Below are positions 37,701 through 49,663 of a stretch of 64,000 nucleotides of DNA, piece after piece. This DNA is from Gonium pectorale (Eukaryota > Chlorophyta > Chlorophyceae > Chlamydomonadales > Volvocaceae), in the NCBI GenBank assembly GCA_001584585.1, contig LSYV01000070.1:11790-75789 (forward strand). Direction: 5' to 3'. Each line of letters starts with the position of its first letter. The stretch's first letter is position 1. The position numbers were made by a program, and so were the translations under genes. The notes beneath the pieces were generated by a model that made no database searches, had not been told where the DNA came from, and saw only the letters and a program-made list of their open reading frames with translations.

Positions 37701-38601
37701 TGCAGCCTCCTCCTCAACCGCCGCCCGCGCAGCCTCCAACGCCGCAGCGGGCACGAGCGGCCGCGGCGACGGCGGCGCTGCCGCCGCGGCTCCAGCCATG
37801 CCCATGCCCGCCGGCATGCCGGCCATGGACCCCCGCCTGGCGGCTGACATGCTGGCGGCAATGACTCCTGACCAGCTCGAGGCCATGACAAAGATGATGC
37901 CTGGCGGCGAAAAGCTGGGGCTGACTCCCGAAATGGCCAAGATGGCTGCGGATATGATGAAGAACATGTCGGCCGAGGACATTGCGCGCATGCAGGAGAT
38001 GACGGCCTCCATGCACGGCATTGGTGGAGGAGGCGGTGGCGGCGCTACCGTCGCCAGCAGCAGCAGCGGTGGCCCTGCCGGCGCCCCGGCGGCGGCGATG
38101 CCGGCTGCCGGCGGTATGGCGGCGATGGCAGCAGACATGATGAAGAACATGACCCCTGAGGACATGGCGCGGATGCAGGAAATGGCGGCCAAACTGGGCA
38201 TGGGGCCCGGGGGGCCAGGCGGCCTGGGCGCCGGCCTGGGCGGCTTGGGCGGCCTCGGCGGTGCCGGTGGCGGCGACCCCATGGCTGCCATGCTGAACGA
38301 CCCCAAGATGATGGAGTCAGCGATGAAGATGATGAAGAGTATGGACCCGGAGGCGCTGGTCGGCATGATGATGTCCAGCGGCATGTGCAAGGACCGGGCG
38401 CAGGCGGAGGCCATGGCGCACCAGATGTCCAGCATGTCCGAGACACAGCTCAACATGATGATAAAGGCGGCCACGGCGGTGCAGCGGGCGCGGGCGGCGG
38501 GGCAGCAGGCGCTGGCGTGGGCGCGGCGCAACGTGTGGCTGGTGGCGGCCGTGCTGGTGCTGCTGATTGGACTGCTGCTGAGGCGGCTGGGGTATATGTG
38601 A
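34708..38601 (+). CDS. OEP61/TPR7-like tail-anchored TPR and STI1 protein
   Basis: It resembles plant OEP61 (TPR7), a chaperone-binding receptor of the plastid outer envelope and ER. Exons 34708-34902, 35406-35625, 35852-36264, 36544-36687, 37139-37252 and 37522-38601 join to 721 residues, longer than the plant protein (about 550). The N-terminus (MNPEQLQAMMRSMPPDMMGA) matches the Met-rich leader. TPR segments follow (LKQEGNALHGRGEFAAAVEK; LNLSSCYLNLKQFGKCVEQC; LKALYRRGQAHMGSGAWLEA) that can form an Hsp70/Hsp90 C-terminal clamp. The second half has Met/Pro/Asp-rich helical repeats of STI1 type (MSPEEVKAAV, MSAEDIARMQEM, MTPEDMARMQEM). The end is a membrane segment, VWLVAAVLVLLIGLLLRRLG, a tail anchor. 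An acceptor-like CAG two codons before the ATG suggests an upstream exon could exist. Confidence 0.8.
34927..35047 (+). repeat. 15-bp minisatellite in intron 1 of the OEP61-like gene
   Basis: About eight tandem copies of a 15-base unit close to GGGCTCGGGGCGCCT, with variants carrying GCGTG or GGGTGCG. It lies wholly inside intron 1 (34903-35405). Its open frame (RLGSGRLGSG) is a by-product of the repeat, not protein sequence. Confidence 0.9.
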
Positions 38602-39834
38602 GGGGATGGGGCGGCAGGACTGGGGGACGTGCGCACGGCTTCCATGTATTCCGGACCTGGAACTCAAGTTGCGGCTGGTGTTGTTTTGGGGCCTTTGATT
38701 ATAGGCCATGATCGCAGGAAGCCAGGCTGGCACGATGCGCCGCTTAGGCGCCTGCAGGAACTTAAACCTATGCTACATTACCGGTGTACAAAGCGCACAT
38801 TACCGCGGTGTTGACCGTGAACGATGTGTTGTTGCTTTGGTTGTTCGCGTCGTCAAACGCATGGGCTTGGCAACAGTCAAGGAGACAAGAACCTTGTACT
38901 TCGCCCCGAGTACCGCATACGGTATGCCCATATGAAGCTTTCCGGTGCCAAAACCGAACATCACAACTGCCAACTGTCATACAACGGTGCTGCCCAGCAA
39001 CCACCAGGCTCAGCACACGCAGGGCTGCCCATCAGAACGGCGGTCGGGCCCACGCGCAACATGTCCTTGACATGCCACGCAGCACGCCTTGTGCCACATC
39101 CGCGCAACACCATCCTCCTTACGCCGGGCAGTCCGCGCGAAGAGCGACGACGAAGGGCACTGGGTTGAGGGTCCAAGGAGCAGATGCGCCACACCACGTG
39201 CGTGGCATTCGGACGGCGGCCCAACCCCATGCATGGCGCGAGGAGGTTACATAGGCGACCTGGGTCTCCAACGCGCGGAGACGGATGGGGCGAGCACAGC
39301 GGCGACACCAGGAGGCTCCCATTTACGGCTCAAGCTTAGGCCGCCCAGCTTGCGGCCTACGGCCATTCGAAGGCGGTCTGCCGGGAGGATCACGTGGTAA
39401 ATCGCACAGCCGCACTTGCGCAGGCAGGAGGAGATGGACGCGGACAGACGGCACTGTAGGGGAGGGCAGGCGGTGCACCTCGGGAGGTGGACATCGGCCT
39501 GCAACTTCGGCAGGCAGGCGGCAGGCGTGTCGCCCGGCCCTGCGTGACGCCGTCCCATTCGGGCGTGAGAGGATGAAGCGTGAGCCGGCTTGCCCTGTTT
39601 CTCCTGGATTTGAGTTGCCGTGGTGTTAGCTTGGGGCTTGAGCCGTCGCCCACGTACGGTGACAATCCTCGCCCGGGTCCTGGCTCTTGCCGCGAATGTT
39701 GCCCTCAGCGGTCCTGCGGGCAGCGCCAGAACGCAACTCCTTTGATGCGCCGATTTAGCGGCAGAGTACGCAAGAAGAACGTTCTCGACGGGGATGCGCT
39801 CGCAAGAATGCACCCTGCAACTTGCGCTCCGTGC
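38602..39834. other. Convergent intergenic region
   Basis: 3' flanks of the OEP61-like gene (+) and UPF1 (-). No recognisable gene. If the last visible UPF1 exon is spliced at 39865 rather than ending at 39835, its final exon would lie here. Confidence 0.5.
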
Positions 39835-42800
39835 CTATGCGACTAGATTCCCCCCGCAACGCACCTGCGTCGCCGCGCCAAAGCCACCGTAGTACTCTCC
39901 CGTCGCCGCGTCCAGGAAGCTGGTTTCGTTAAAGCCCTGGCTCAGCAGGAAGCTGTCCATCTGGGAGTTGAAGTCGTCCGCCACGCCACCCAACCCGTAG
40001 CTGGTCTGGCTGAACTCCGCCGTGAACCCGTACGGCAGGCCGCCGGCGGCGGCGGCACCGGCGCCGCCGGGCAGCTGGGAGGCCAGCTGCGTAGCGGGCA
40101 AGGCCTGGGTGGCCGTCCCGCCCACGCCGGCAGGCTGGGTGTAGAGCGGGCCGGGAAGGGACATGTCGCTGGTGGCCTGGGAGGCGGACTCGGGCCGGCC
40201 GGGGGCCTTGGGCCGGCCTTGCGCCGCCGGAATGCTGTAGGTGGGCATGGCGAACGGCATGAACGTCTGCGTCGAGCCCTTGCCGCTGCCAGATGCTCCA
40301 GCGGCCGCCGATGCGCCAGCGGACGCCGCGCGGGAGGACGCAGCCGTTGCCGAACGGCCCGAGTAGCGCATGCCGGCGCCGTTTGCCGTGCCCGCGCCGG
40401 TGGCGATGCCGCTCCCGCTGCTGCCGTTTGCGCCGCCGCTCCCGCCGGCGGGCGGCACGGCCGCAAACTGCAGGCTGGGCTGCGTCGGCTCCCGGGGCAA
40501 TGACCCCGGCCGCTCCCGCTCCCGCTCGCGAACGGGCAGCGGGTCGCCCACCTTCTCGGGTGGCTGGTAGCGGTTGGTGGCCAGGGAGCCCACACCAAAG
40601 GAGCCGCGGTCGAAGGCCTGTGAGGGAACATGGGGGCATACTCTGTGTCTTAGCATGGTTGGTGATTCTGCGCCACGCATACGCCCATCCACATACCACA
40701 TCCCGCCCACTCCGCCTCACCCCTGCCATCACCCAGGAGTCAGGAGCCCTTGGGAACGCACAACAAAGTTCCCTCGTAATAATGAATGCTGTTCTTCCGT
40801 CTGCATCGTAACGCTTCGCACACAGCCTTTACCCGCTTGGGCTTGTGCAGCTGCACCATGGAGGGCTTGAGGTTGGTCAGCGGCCCCTCCGCCAGGCAGC
40901 CGCTCTCCTTGAAGTACTGCAGCAGGCTGTTCCACAGCGGCTGCCGCGACAGCACGCGCGGGTTGCCCAGAACCACCAGACCGAAGCGGGCGCGCGTGAG
41001 CGCCACGTTGAGGCGGCGCGGGTCCGACAGGAAGCCGATGGAGGAGTGCTCGTTGGAGCGCACGCAGGAGAGCACGATGATGTCCTTCTCGCGCCCCTGG
41101 AACGCGTCCACGCTCGATACCTGCCGGGGCGGGCCCGAAGAGCGAATAAGTTGCCTGGCTCTTCAGCCAACTACCATACGGTACGGTGAAGCTGGGCAGC
41201 TCGACAGCTGTGAAGGTGCCGTGCGCAGGTCGCGTCTTCGTACTCGAGCGGCAACCTAGGACCACCCGACCACTGGACCATGCACATGAGCATGAGGCCC
41301 CAGCCGTTGACGTCACGCACCTCGATCTCTTTGTACAGGTCCTGCCGCACCGCGCCGTTGCGCACCATGACAGACACCACGTGGGCGCGCTGGCCCTCGT
41401 ACGGCGTGATCACGCCGATCTGCATGTCCGCAAAGGGAGGGAGGCCTTTTTGGGCGCCAAGGCGCAAGCGCTGAACTTGAGGCACCAAGTCGTACTTCCA
41501 AGCCGTACGCATTCGACCAAAAGGAAATACGCACGCCACAAACACAAACCCACGCACGCACTCGCGCACAGTCGCGAGGCTCAGGGCGCACCTGGGAGGG
41601 CGTCATGCCGTTCTGCAGGAACCGCGTGACCACCTTCTCCACGGCCGCCGCCTCAGTTCGGTTGAGGTACGAGGTGCCTGCAGAAGGGGCCACGTTGCGC
41701 CGTTGCTCAAACACGTGCGAGGCGAGAAGCTTTAAGCGGTTGGGCCCCCCTTGGTGGTTGCCCCCGTCGCATATCGCACTATCTGCATACTCTCACGCAT
41801 GGAATCGTACAGACCAAGATCTCGATAATGATCGCATTCGGACAAGAGAACTCGATTGACTGAGCGAGCCCTTTCCTCGCCCGGATCTGACTCATGGCCA
41901 CGTTGAACCACCCGACCCGCCGCGCTCACCGCTCGCGCTGATCTCCTCGGCGCCCAGCTGCACCCAAAACATCATGGGCTTGTCCGGGTTGGGCCAGGGG
42001 AAGTCCACCCCCGCCAGGCGGCGCTCGCCCATGCCGGTGCCGTTCTGGAGCGTGCCCTCGTAAAAGGTATTGGAGGGGAACTCGGACAGGCAGGGGTGCA
42101 TGCGGTATTGCACCTGCAGCCGGATGGGCTTGACGCCCAGCAGCCGCAGTCGCTCAAACAGCGACTGGCAGAGGCCCGCCTCGGAGGCCTTCTTGCACAT
42201 GATAACGGGGCCCAGCTGGCAGTGGTCGCCCACCAGGATGACCTGCGCGGGCGGAGGGCGGCCGGCGGATAGGATACATACTCACGGTCGCGGCAATGAG
42301 GGTATGCCGATATCTAAAAAGAGAATGACCTGGGGGGCGGAGGGCGGGGGGGAAAGGCCGCAAAGTATTCAAGGGCTGATGGGAAGGGGGGACGTAACAT
42401 CTAAGAGCACGGCACGTTGAGGATGCGCTGGTAGATTCGATAGCGGGAGGACGCCCGAGGGGATCCAGGTGCTGTGGCGGGGCCCGGAGCAGGATTGATG
42501 CAGGGGGGCCTGTGACAACGCACAGGCAGGCCCGGGATCTTCAACGATAGCGCCCCTAGCCCCCACCTGCTTCGCGCCGAGCACCATGGGGATGAGGCAC
42601 TCGGGCTCCGCCGCCTGCGTGCTCTCGTCGATAAGCACCTGCGGGCCGCAACAAAAGGGTATACGTGGATATCCCTGATGGCACGTACACCGATGTACGG
42701 CAAGGACTGCGGATCCGTCCCGTCAGGTCCCACAACCACGCGCGCCACATCCGCGTATGGAGACTGGAGCACCAGGCGGCCCCGACGCACATGCTGAAAG

Positions 42801-45800
42801 CGGAAGTTGGAGAGCCGAGGGTCGCCGGCGCCCACGCAGGTGCTGCACACCACGTCGGCGTTCTCCAGCACGTCCATCTCGAGCCGCCGCCGTAGGCTCT
42901 TGAGCTCCTTCTCGTCCGACGCGTTCAGGCCGCCCTGCGCGCCCCGCAGCGCCAACAGCTTGCGCAGGCGCTCGCCCTCCGGAACCGCCATGTGGGTGAC
43001 CTGAGGCGACACGGCGCACGGGGTCAGGATTCTTTGTGTTTTGAAATGCAAGTGTAGTACGGGTATGATGTAGTACCGGTACGTAGTACCGGTATTGAAA
43101 TGCAAGTGTAGTACCGGTACAACACAGCGCGCGTTACAGGCCTAGGATTTTGGCTCTCCCCGCCCAGATATGAGGCGCTGTCACCGTACAGGCAGGTCAG
43201 GGATCAGACCTTTTGCTGGAATTGCGATGACATGGCGGCAATGTCCATGAGTTAACAGAGCTGCAAGGCAAGGGAAGTACTGTAGCCAGTGCTGCTGCCA
43301 CAATCCTCACCTGGTAGTGCAGCGTGAGGTGTTCCACGGGCGACGCCACCGCCTCGCGCGTCTTGGCGCACAGGCGCACCACCTTGAGGCCCGTCTGATC
43401 CATCTAGATCATCGGGCGATGATGGGACGGCAACAAAGTACGGCAACAAGCTCAGAGGCCAGACACATCAACGGTCGGCATATCGCTGCGCCCTCTGGAT
43501 TGAGAGAGTTGCTATGAAAGGAACGCGAATACCGCGCAAGCCAGGGCCGCGCCAGAGTCCCCCGTCCCACAGCCCACCCTCACAGCCTGGGGCCCCGCCC
43601 CGCCGTGTGCGTCGGCCATGCCTCCCCTGCTCAGCTCCCCCAGGCGACCGACCTTGTGCGCCAGTTGGTCGACGGCCACGTTGGACGGCGCCGCCACCAG
43701 CACCTGCCCGGTGCCCGAGTGGGCCAGGTGGTACACGATGGCAGCGCTTGTCACGGTCTTGCCCGTGCCGGGAGGGCCCTGCGGTGGCCAGAGTTGGCCA
43801 GGGACGGTCAGGGGACAAAAGGAGTACGGAGTCGGAAAGGCGCAGGGTGTGCAATCCATGTGAAAGGAATAGAGATCAACGTAAAGCGCTGCTTGCACCT
43901 GGTCGCGTCAGAAGTCCAATGTATTCGGGCCTCGTGCCCGACGTGGCACCGCATCAACCAAGTTGCACCATGCACCGCCCAGGAAAGGCATGCACCGTGT
44001 GCCAGTCATGATGTTGCGTAGCAGGGTAAGGGTACGTGTCGTCCATGCCAGCGTCCGCCCGATGTCTGTTAGGTGGCACGAGGACCGCAATCGGACAGTG
44101 CCGCGGAGCAGCCTGTTGGCGACGGCATTCAGCCTGAGCGCGGCGCATAACGCGCGCGCGCCGCGGCTTACGTTCATCTTGCGCGGGTATGACTCAATTG
44201 CATTCCATGTGCGGGGCAAGCCCCACGGGAATGTGATCTTAAGTCCCACGCGTGACAGTGTGGCACGGCAATAGGCAGGGTGACGTTGGGCAGAGCCCTT
44301 GCACGGACGCAGAAGCCAACACCGACAATGCGGTTTACGACAAACGCGATGAGCACACCCTACGTGGGCTGCCCGCTGCTCCAACACACAGCAGATCCGC
44401 GCGAACCGCGGCAGGTACAAGTCATAATGCGGATCAATTGCCCGTTCAAGGACTACGGAAAGTGCGTACAAACCATAATCGTCAGCGCACCCGCACCTGG
44501 ATGAGCGACAGGGGCTGCTGCAGCACCGACTTGACCGCGTGCAGCTGGCTGTGGTTGAGCTCGGGCAGGGTGGGCACGCCCAGTCCGGCCTTGGGCAGGG
44601 GGATCTTGAGAGTCACGGGCTCCACGGGGTGTCCCAGGATCAGGTGGTACAGGTAGCCTGTTGGCGATCAAACAAAATTGCGTTCAGCTTCGGAGTCACA
44701 TTGGGGGGGCTGACTAACGCAGCCAAAGCCAAGGTGCAGGCCCATGCACAGGAGAACGCATCGGAGGAAAGTTGAGCCAACGGAACCAAAGGAGGCGTAC
44801 CCGAGATGGATGCCGAGTACTTGCGGAACGTGTTGAGCGCGTTGCGCATGCGGTCGTACGAGGTCCCACGCCACACAAAGTCCACCGAGTAGCCCACCGT
44901 GCAGTCCTCAGGCACGTCCTGGTGACAGTAACGGGATGCAAGGCAGGCGCTTGGGCGAGTGGCGCAGGACGTACGAACCCTGGGCAGTATGACCGACTGC
45001 ATGGAGTCGCTGCTGCACACAGAGTGGCAGCGCGCCCCAGCCCTGCCTGAAAGGACACGCCCCGAGGGGCATGGGGTTACCCGCCACGCCACGGCCAAAC
45101 GTGTGCGGGCAAGTCACCCTTCGGGAAAGGGCGCAGGCACAGCGGGCCCAAACCTCACTCCGTACGCCGCAACCGCCCGTACTCACGTTTGTAAAGAGCT
45201 CAAGGCAGACCTCCTCGCTCTGCTGGTACGTGAGCACGTGTCCCAGGGCCTCCCACGGCCCGCGGTTGCTGGCGTTCTTGTGCCGCAGCTTCAGCTCGTC
45301 ACCCTGCACCACGCACGAAGGCACGTGTATTCCTCATGCTGGCTTACGTGTAGCCTTACTATGAAGCGATCAATATTGGAAAAAGCAAGTGGCCAAAGCC
45401 GACACGATCAGGATCAGGGACGACCCTTCCAGTAACGCCTCTCTTCTTATAAGTGCAGGCTTTTAGAAAGGGGCGACGCACGCGCGTCCAATGTCCAGCC
45501 TGGCATGGGCACCGATCGCTGCAGGCAGCCGCATACCGCAAAGCTGGTAGCGCCCAAGAACAATCTGACGTCTGTTGCTCGTCCCATGCACGCGTCCGGC
45601 ACGGCACACCTACCTGCATAAGCTTGAGCTCGTTGTCGTCTCGCGGGAAATAGAAGTACGCCACCCGCTTGCTGTTGAGTCCCCAGTCCCAGCGCAGCGT
45701 GATGTCGTCGCGCGACTGGCTCTCCTTGATGGACCGGTCATAGTCTGCCTCAAGCTTCACCAGCGGCTCAAACACCGCCTGTGAGCATAATTAGTGAGGC

Positions 45801-48285
45801 AGAAACTCAGTCAGGGCGCCGGCACGGCAGCAAAAGCATTGCTCGCCGGCTGAGATATCAGGCACGGACGCAGGCACCAGTGGGCGGCCGGGACCATGCA
45901 GGAGACGAGGTTATGCAGCGACTTCACGACACCGACACAATCATTTGCACAGCTTGCAAGGGTGTTACGTCGGGCACGATCTGTTCCACTTACGACCAGC
46001 CGTCGTGATCAACTTCGCCAGCGCTCAAGCGCACCTGGTACTGTGCCGAGTCCTCGTATTTGAGGGCCACGGGCTGCGCCGCCCCGTCCTCGGGACCTGC
46101 TTTGTCGTCCAGGTCGTCCACTCCCGCCGTGGGACGCGTCTTCCACAGCTCCTCCAGCTTGTTCACCTGAGCGAGGGCCAGAGATGGCCGGCCGGAAACA
46201 ACGAGTCTAACGCGATAGGGGTGCCAACCCGTTGAGGGTCTCAAGATGGGACGCCAAGGAAGGGAAGCGCTGCGGGCGGACACGTAGAAAGCAATGCCGC
46301 GGGTGTCGCCTTCCAGCCGCTGCACAGGTGTGTCCAGTCCGCCAAGGATGCCTCCGCCACGCAAATTGTAGCCGAGGCTTCTCCTCTCTTCCAGGGAGCG
46401 CTGCAACAATTCGATGCCAACACCAGGACCGCACCACGCCCTTGCTACGTTGCTACCACGGGGCCTGCCCAGAGCTGTCGCTGTCGCCGCTGCCATACCT
46501 GCGCCAGCGTGAGGTGCCGCGCGCGCAGGAGCTCCTGCTCGCCCGGCTGCTTGACCAGCCAGGGCACCAGGCCGCGGTCCTCGACGATGGGCTGCCACTG
46601 GCTGAGGTCCAGATTGAGGTCCCGGATGGTGGGGTGGTTAGGCGGCGTGTCGCGCGCCAGCAGCACGACCGTGTTCTCGCTCTTCACGGGCACGAAGCCC
46701 AGCACAAACAGGTTGCGCGTGCCGCTGGCGTAGCACTCGAGCACCGTGTCGCCGAGCGGAGAGTCTTTGTGCAGCTGCACCTCCTTGTTCTTGCTCTTCA
46801 CCTGGGGGCCCGCAGCCAGATCGGCAGGACAGGAGTTGACGTGTCCAGGCAGGACGCATATATGGGCGTGGATGCTGGGGCCTCAGGAGCGCGCGGGGAT
46901 GGAGGGGCACGCAGTGCCGGGCACATTGGTTATCACCCAGCAATCACCCATCGGTTATGGTGCCTTCACAATGGCAGTACAGCGAACAGCAGTACGAACG
47001 GCCAGTCATCGCCCTTCCGTCTTACAAGGTGCAGGACTATGCAGGAGCCCGAGCCGTGCACACGGCCGTTGCAGAACCACTTGTTCGTGTTGAGGCACTT
47101 GACGACACACGCTGGGTTGTGAATGCCGCAGTACCTACACGGGAAAGGTAGATACAATATTTGAATGGTTCACAACGATAATATACGCAGCGAGCATTCC
47201 ACATGGGCAAAATATGACATCCTAGTACGGGCAACAATGCCACCGCCATAGGCATGTATGACCACGGAGAGCAGGGGACCCTTGGGGCAGAAGGCACTCA
47301 CGCGCATGCCCATTCGGGCGCCTGCTCCGGTGCCGCCGCAGCCTGCTCCTCCTCGGCTTCGTCAAAGGCCCCTTGGAACTTTAGCTGCTGCAGTTGGGAT
47401 AAGGCGTGGGGTCGGTCCAGATATTACGATCATGGTTCTGCCGAGCCCGACGAGCTTACACGGATTATGCTCCCTCCGAACACTCCCACACCGCCAATCC
47501 ATGCCACCCACGGGCCAACGCAGTGATACGCGTGTCGAGTTCTTGCTACAACATCGCACCAGGCCATATCTCCGGGCTGCAAGTCCGTGCGCTTCTTGCA
47601 GCTCAGCCGTTCCAGTTCCGCACCCATGAGGACCCGAACTGCACATACCTGTTGGAATCCTGCTGTCAGGCCATCAAGCTGGGCATCGAAGGCAGTGTGC
47701 GGAGCCTACACAGCACACACAAGGCGGTCAGCGATGACCAACAGGCTACGACAAGTCTGCAGCAGGACACGGCGGCCGCAGCTGCTGGTATGATGTGCCC
47801 ACCTGCTGCGTCAGCCGCTGCGACACAGCCGCCAGGCCCACCGGCGCCCCCCAGTTGAGGGTCTGGCTGACACCCTGCATGGTTGGGAGGGTGAAAGTGT
47901 GGGTTTTGACCTGCGCGGCGGTGCTGCGTACTGAGATTCCAGATATTTTGATCGGCATCTCTATACTCCAGCAAACCATGAGTATTGATCGCCCCAACAG
48001 AGAAGGCAAGGGAAGGCCACGTGAAGAGCAAGGCCAGGCGGCGGGAACGGCACGAAGGGCGAGGCACACGGCTGGCTATTCGCCTCGCTGTTCACCCCTC
48101 CGTTTGCCCCTCCCTCCATGGCTACATGGACAACATGCCTGAGTGAAATCGCTGAACTGCAGCGTGCCAGGATGTGCATCTTGGGTTGCCCCATAGTCCT
48201 GAAATGTCAGACCAGCTCCACCACCATCCGCATAGCTGAAAGCAAAATCTAGCTGCGAGGCTTGCGTATGATACGGTTGCGTCAT
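39835..48285 (-). CDS. UPF1: UPF1 RNA helicase (regulator of nonsense transcripts 1), 20 exons
   Basis: Central ATP-dependent RNA helicase of nonsense-mediated decay. Exons: 48285-48139, 47874-47803, 47678-47649, 47387-47302, 47134-47026, 46801-46499, 46166-46035, 45778-45614, 45303-45187, 44918-44801, 44657-44497, 43778-43653, 43394-43311, 43000-42791, 42638-42567, 42242-41930, 41677-41592, 41419-41321, 41120-40833, 40617-39835; all phases agree, giving 1166 residues. The Cys/His domain begins [16 protein letters not shown]. Helicase motifs: GPPGTGKT (Walker A), [15 protein letters not shown] (Walker B), [33 protein letters not shown] and [10 protein letters not shown]. The tail has several SQ/TQ-type sites ([12 protein letters not shown]), the usual SMG1 phosphorylation targets. 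Intron 1 has a GC donor and exon 3 is only 30 nt. The final exon carries a possible donor at 39864. Confidence 0.95.
43041..43114. repeat. Local 20-bp direct repeat with GTACCGGTAC palindromes in a UPF1 intron
   Basis: TTGAAATGCAAGTGTAGTAC occurs at 43041-43060 and exactly again at 43095-43114. Between and after the copies the palindrome ACCGGT within TAGTACCGGTAC recurs. It lies in the intron between UPF1 exons 13 and 14 and looks like local slippage duplication. Confidence 0.8.
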
Positions 48286-48860
48286 GTTTGGCTGCCTCCG
48301 ATGAGCGCTGCGCTCTTTAGACCATACAGTTATGAGGTTTGAAGCTCTAGAGTCTTTGAATCGCTACCTTTCATATGATCTAGATGCCTCACTTCCAGGC
48401 TTTTGGTCTGGAGACACAGTTGAAAGGCTAGGGAGCCTGGAAGGGTAGATTGATGGAGTACAGCAGTGCGCAAAGCTGATATCTCACGAAGCCAGAAAGC
48501 TCACGAGCGCTCTCCGAAACCAAGCCCCTCAGCCCAGCAGCTCGTGAGCTGGTAAAAGGTAATCCGGTATCCGTGAAATTCAAGGAATAATTAAAGCGTG
48601 TAAGCTCGACCCAACATTTTGTTGTGACCCAGACTCAACGTGCAAGGAGCCACATGGCAGCGCGCACCTGCTCGCGCATCGGTCGGCATGCCCCATGCTC
48701 AGGCCTAGGTGAGAAAGCATCCCCTCGCAACGCGCGAAACACGCTCTGCTGCTGCAGCCCATACCCACTACCCCACCTCTCCTTGCCACTGCCAGCAAAA
48801 TCACGTCCAGGCGTGCAGTCATGCCTGGCGCCTTGCCAGCTGCGCACGAAGCGCATCGTG
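48286..48860. promoter_or_regulatory. Divergent promoter region, UPF1 / coiled-coil gene
   Basis: 575 bases separate the divergent starts. No motif stands out. An acceptor-like CCTTGCCAG shortly before 48861 means the plus-strand gene could have an upstream non-coding or coding exon here. Confidence 0.4.
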
Positions 48861-49663
48861 ATGCATGCCACTGGGCGCCAGGCCGAGAACGGCACGTCCC
48901 CGGAAGCAGCACGGCTGATAGATTCAATTGCGGAGGCCGAGGCGAGGCTCGCAGCCCTGTTTGAGCCAGGGAAACCCATGCCCCGGGTAAGTCTGGCGCA
49001 CCTCACCCCTCTAGACACCGTTTTGCCACTAGCACAGATTGCAGGAGCCCTGATCCGGTTGACGAAGTGGGCGCCCGGGTACAGGCCGGCGTCGTCGCGG
49101 CCATGCGCCAGGAGGTATCGGACATGAAGTCTCAGCTCCAGAAGCTGATTGGCGGTGATGACCTGAGCGCGCTGCCGGGCAACTCCCCGGTGGCATCCGA
49201 CGAGGAGTTGGCGGAGAAAGCGCGGCAAGCTTTCTTGGAGGTGCGCCTGCTGCTGCACATCCTTCCTGCATTCGCATACTTGCGGAATCCATACTTTGGC
49301 AAAGTGGAGCTTTGATGTCCTGGCGCGCACAAACATATGCCGTTGTCTGTGCGCCGTAACTTCTCTACCAGGTGGAGCGGTTACTAGGCCAGAAGAGCGG
49401 GTCCAAAGGCCGGGTCGACGGGGCAGCGATCGCAGTACTGGAGGCGGAGAACGAGCGGCTTCGGTAAGTGGCGCCATGCGCCGTCAGGTACCGGCGGCTT
49501 CAAGCTCACCTTGACCATGTTGCGGTTCGTCCGCTGCATCCTTACACGCGCCTCGCTTCTTGCACGTTCCAGGCTGGAGGCCACGACCCTCCTCATGCGC
49601 CAACAGCAGCTCGAGGAGCTGCTTGAGAAGCACTCGGCCAGCGGCAAGATTGCTCGCAGCTGA
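48861..49663 (+). CDS. Small coiled-coil protein of unknown function
   Basis: Exons 48861-48986, 49085-49240, 49372-49463 and 49573-49663 join in frame to 154 residues. The sequence is mostly amphipathic helix: SPEAARLIDSIAEAEARLAALF, AAMRQEVSDMKSQLQKLIG, DEELAEKARQAFLEVERLLG, AIAVLEAENERLRLEATTLL and MRQQQLEELLEKHSASGK. Heptad spacing of Leu/Ile/Val/Ala fits a parallel dimeric coiled coil. There is no signal peptide or membrane segment. I do not recognise the family; small coiled coils of this sort occur among centrosomal, ciliary and trafficking proteins, so no function is offered. The start is the first ATG of the frame that gives clean helical sequence, and upstream exons are possible. 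A plus-strand TGTAA lies at 50180-50184, rather far for its 3' end. Confidence 0.6.
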
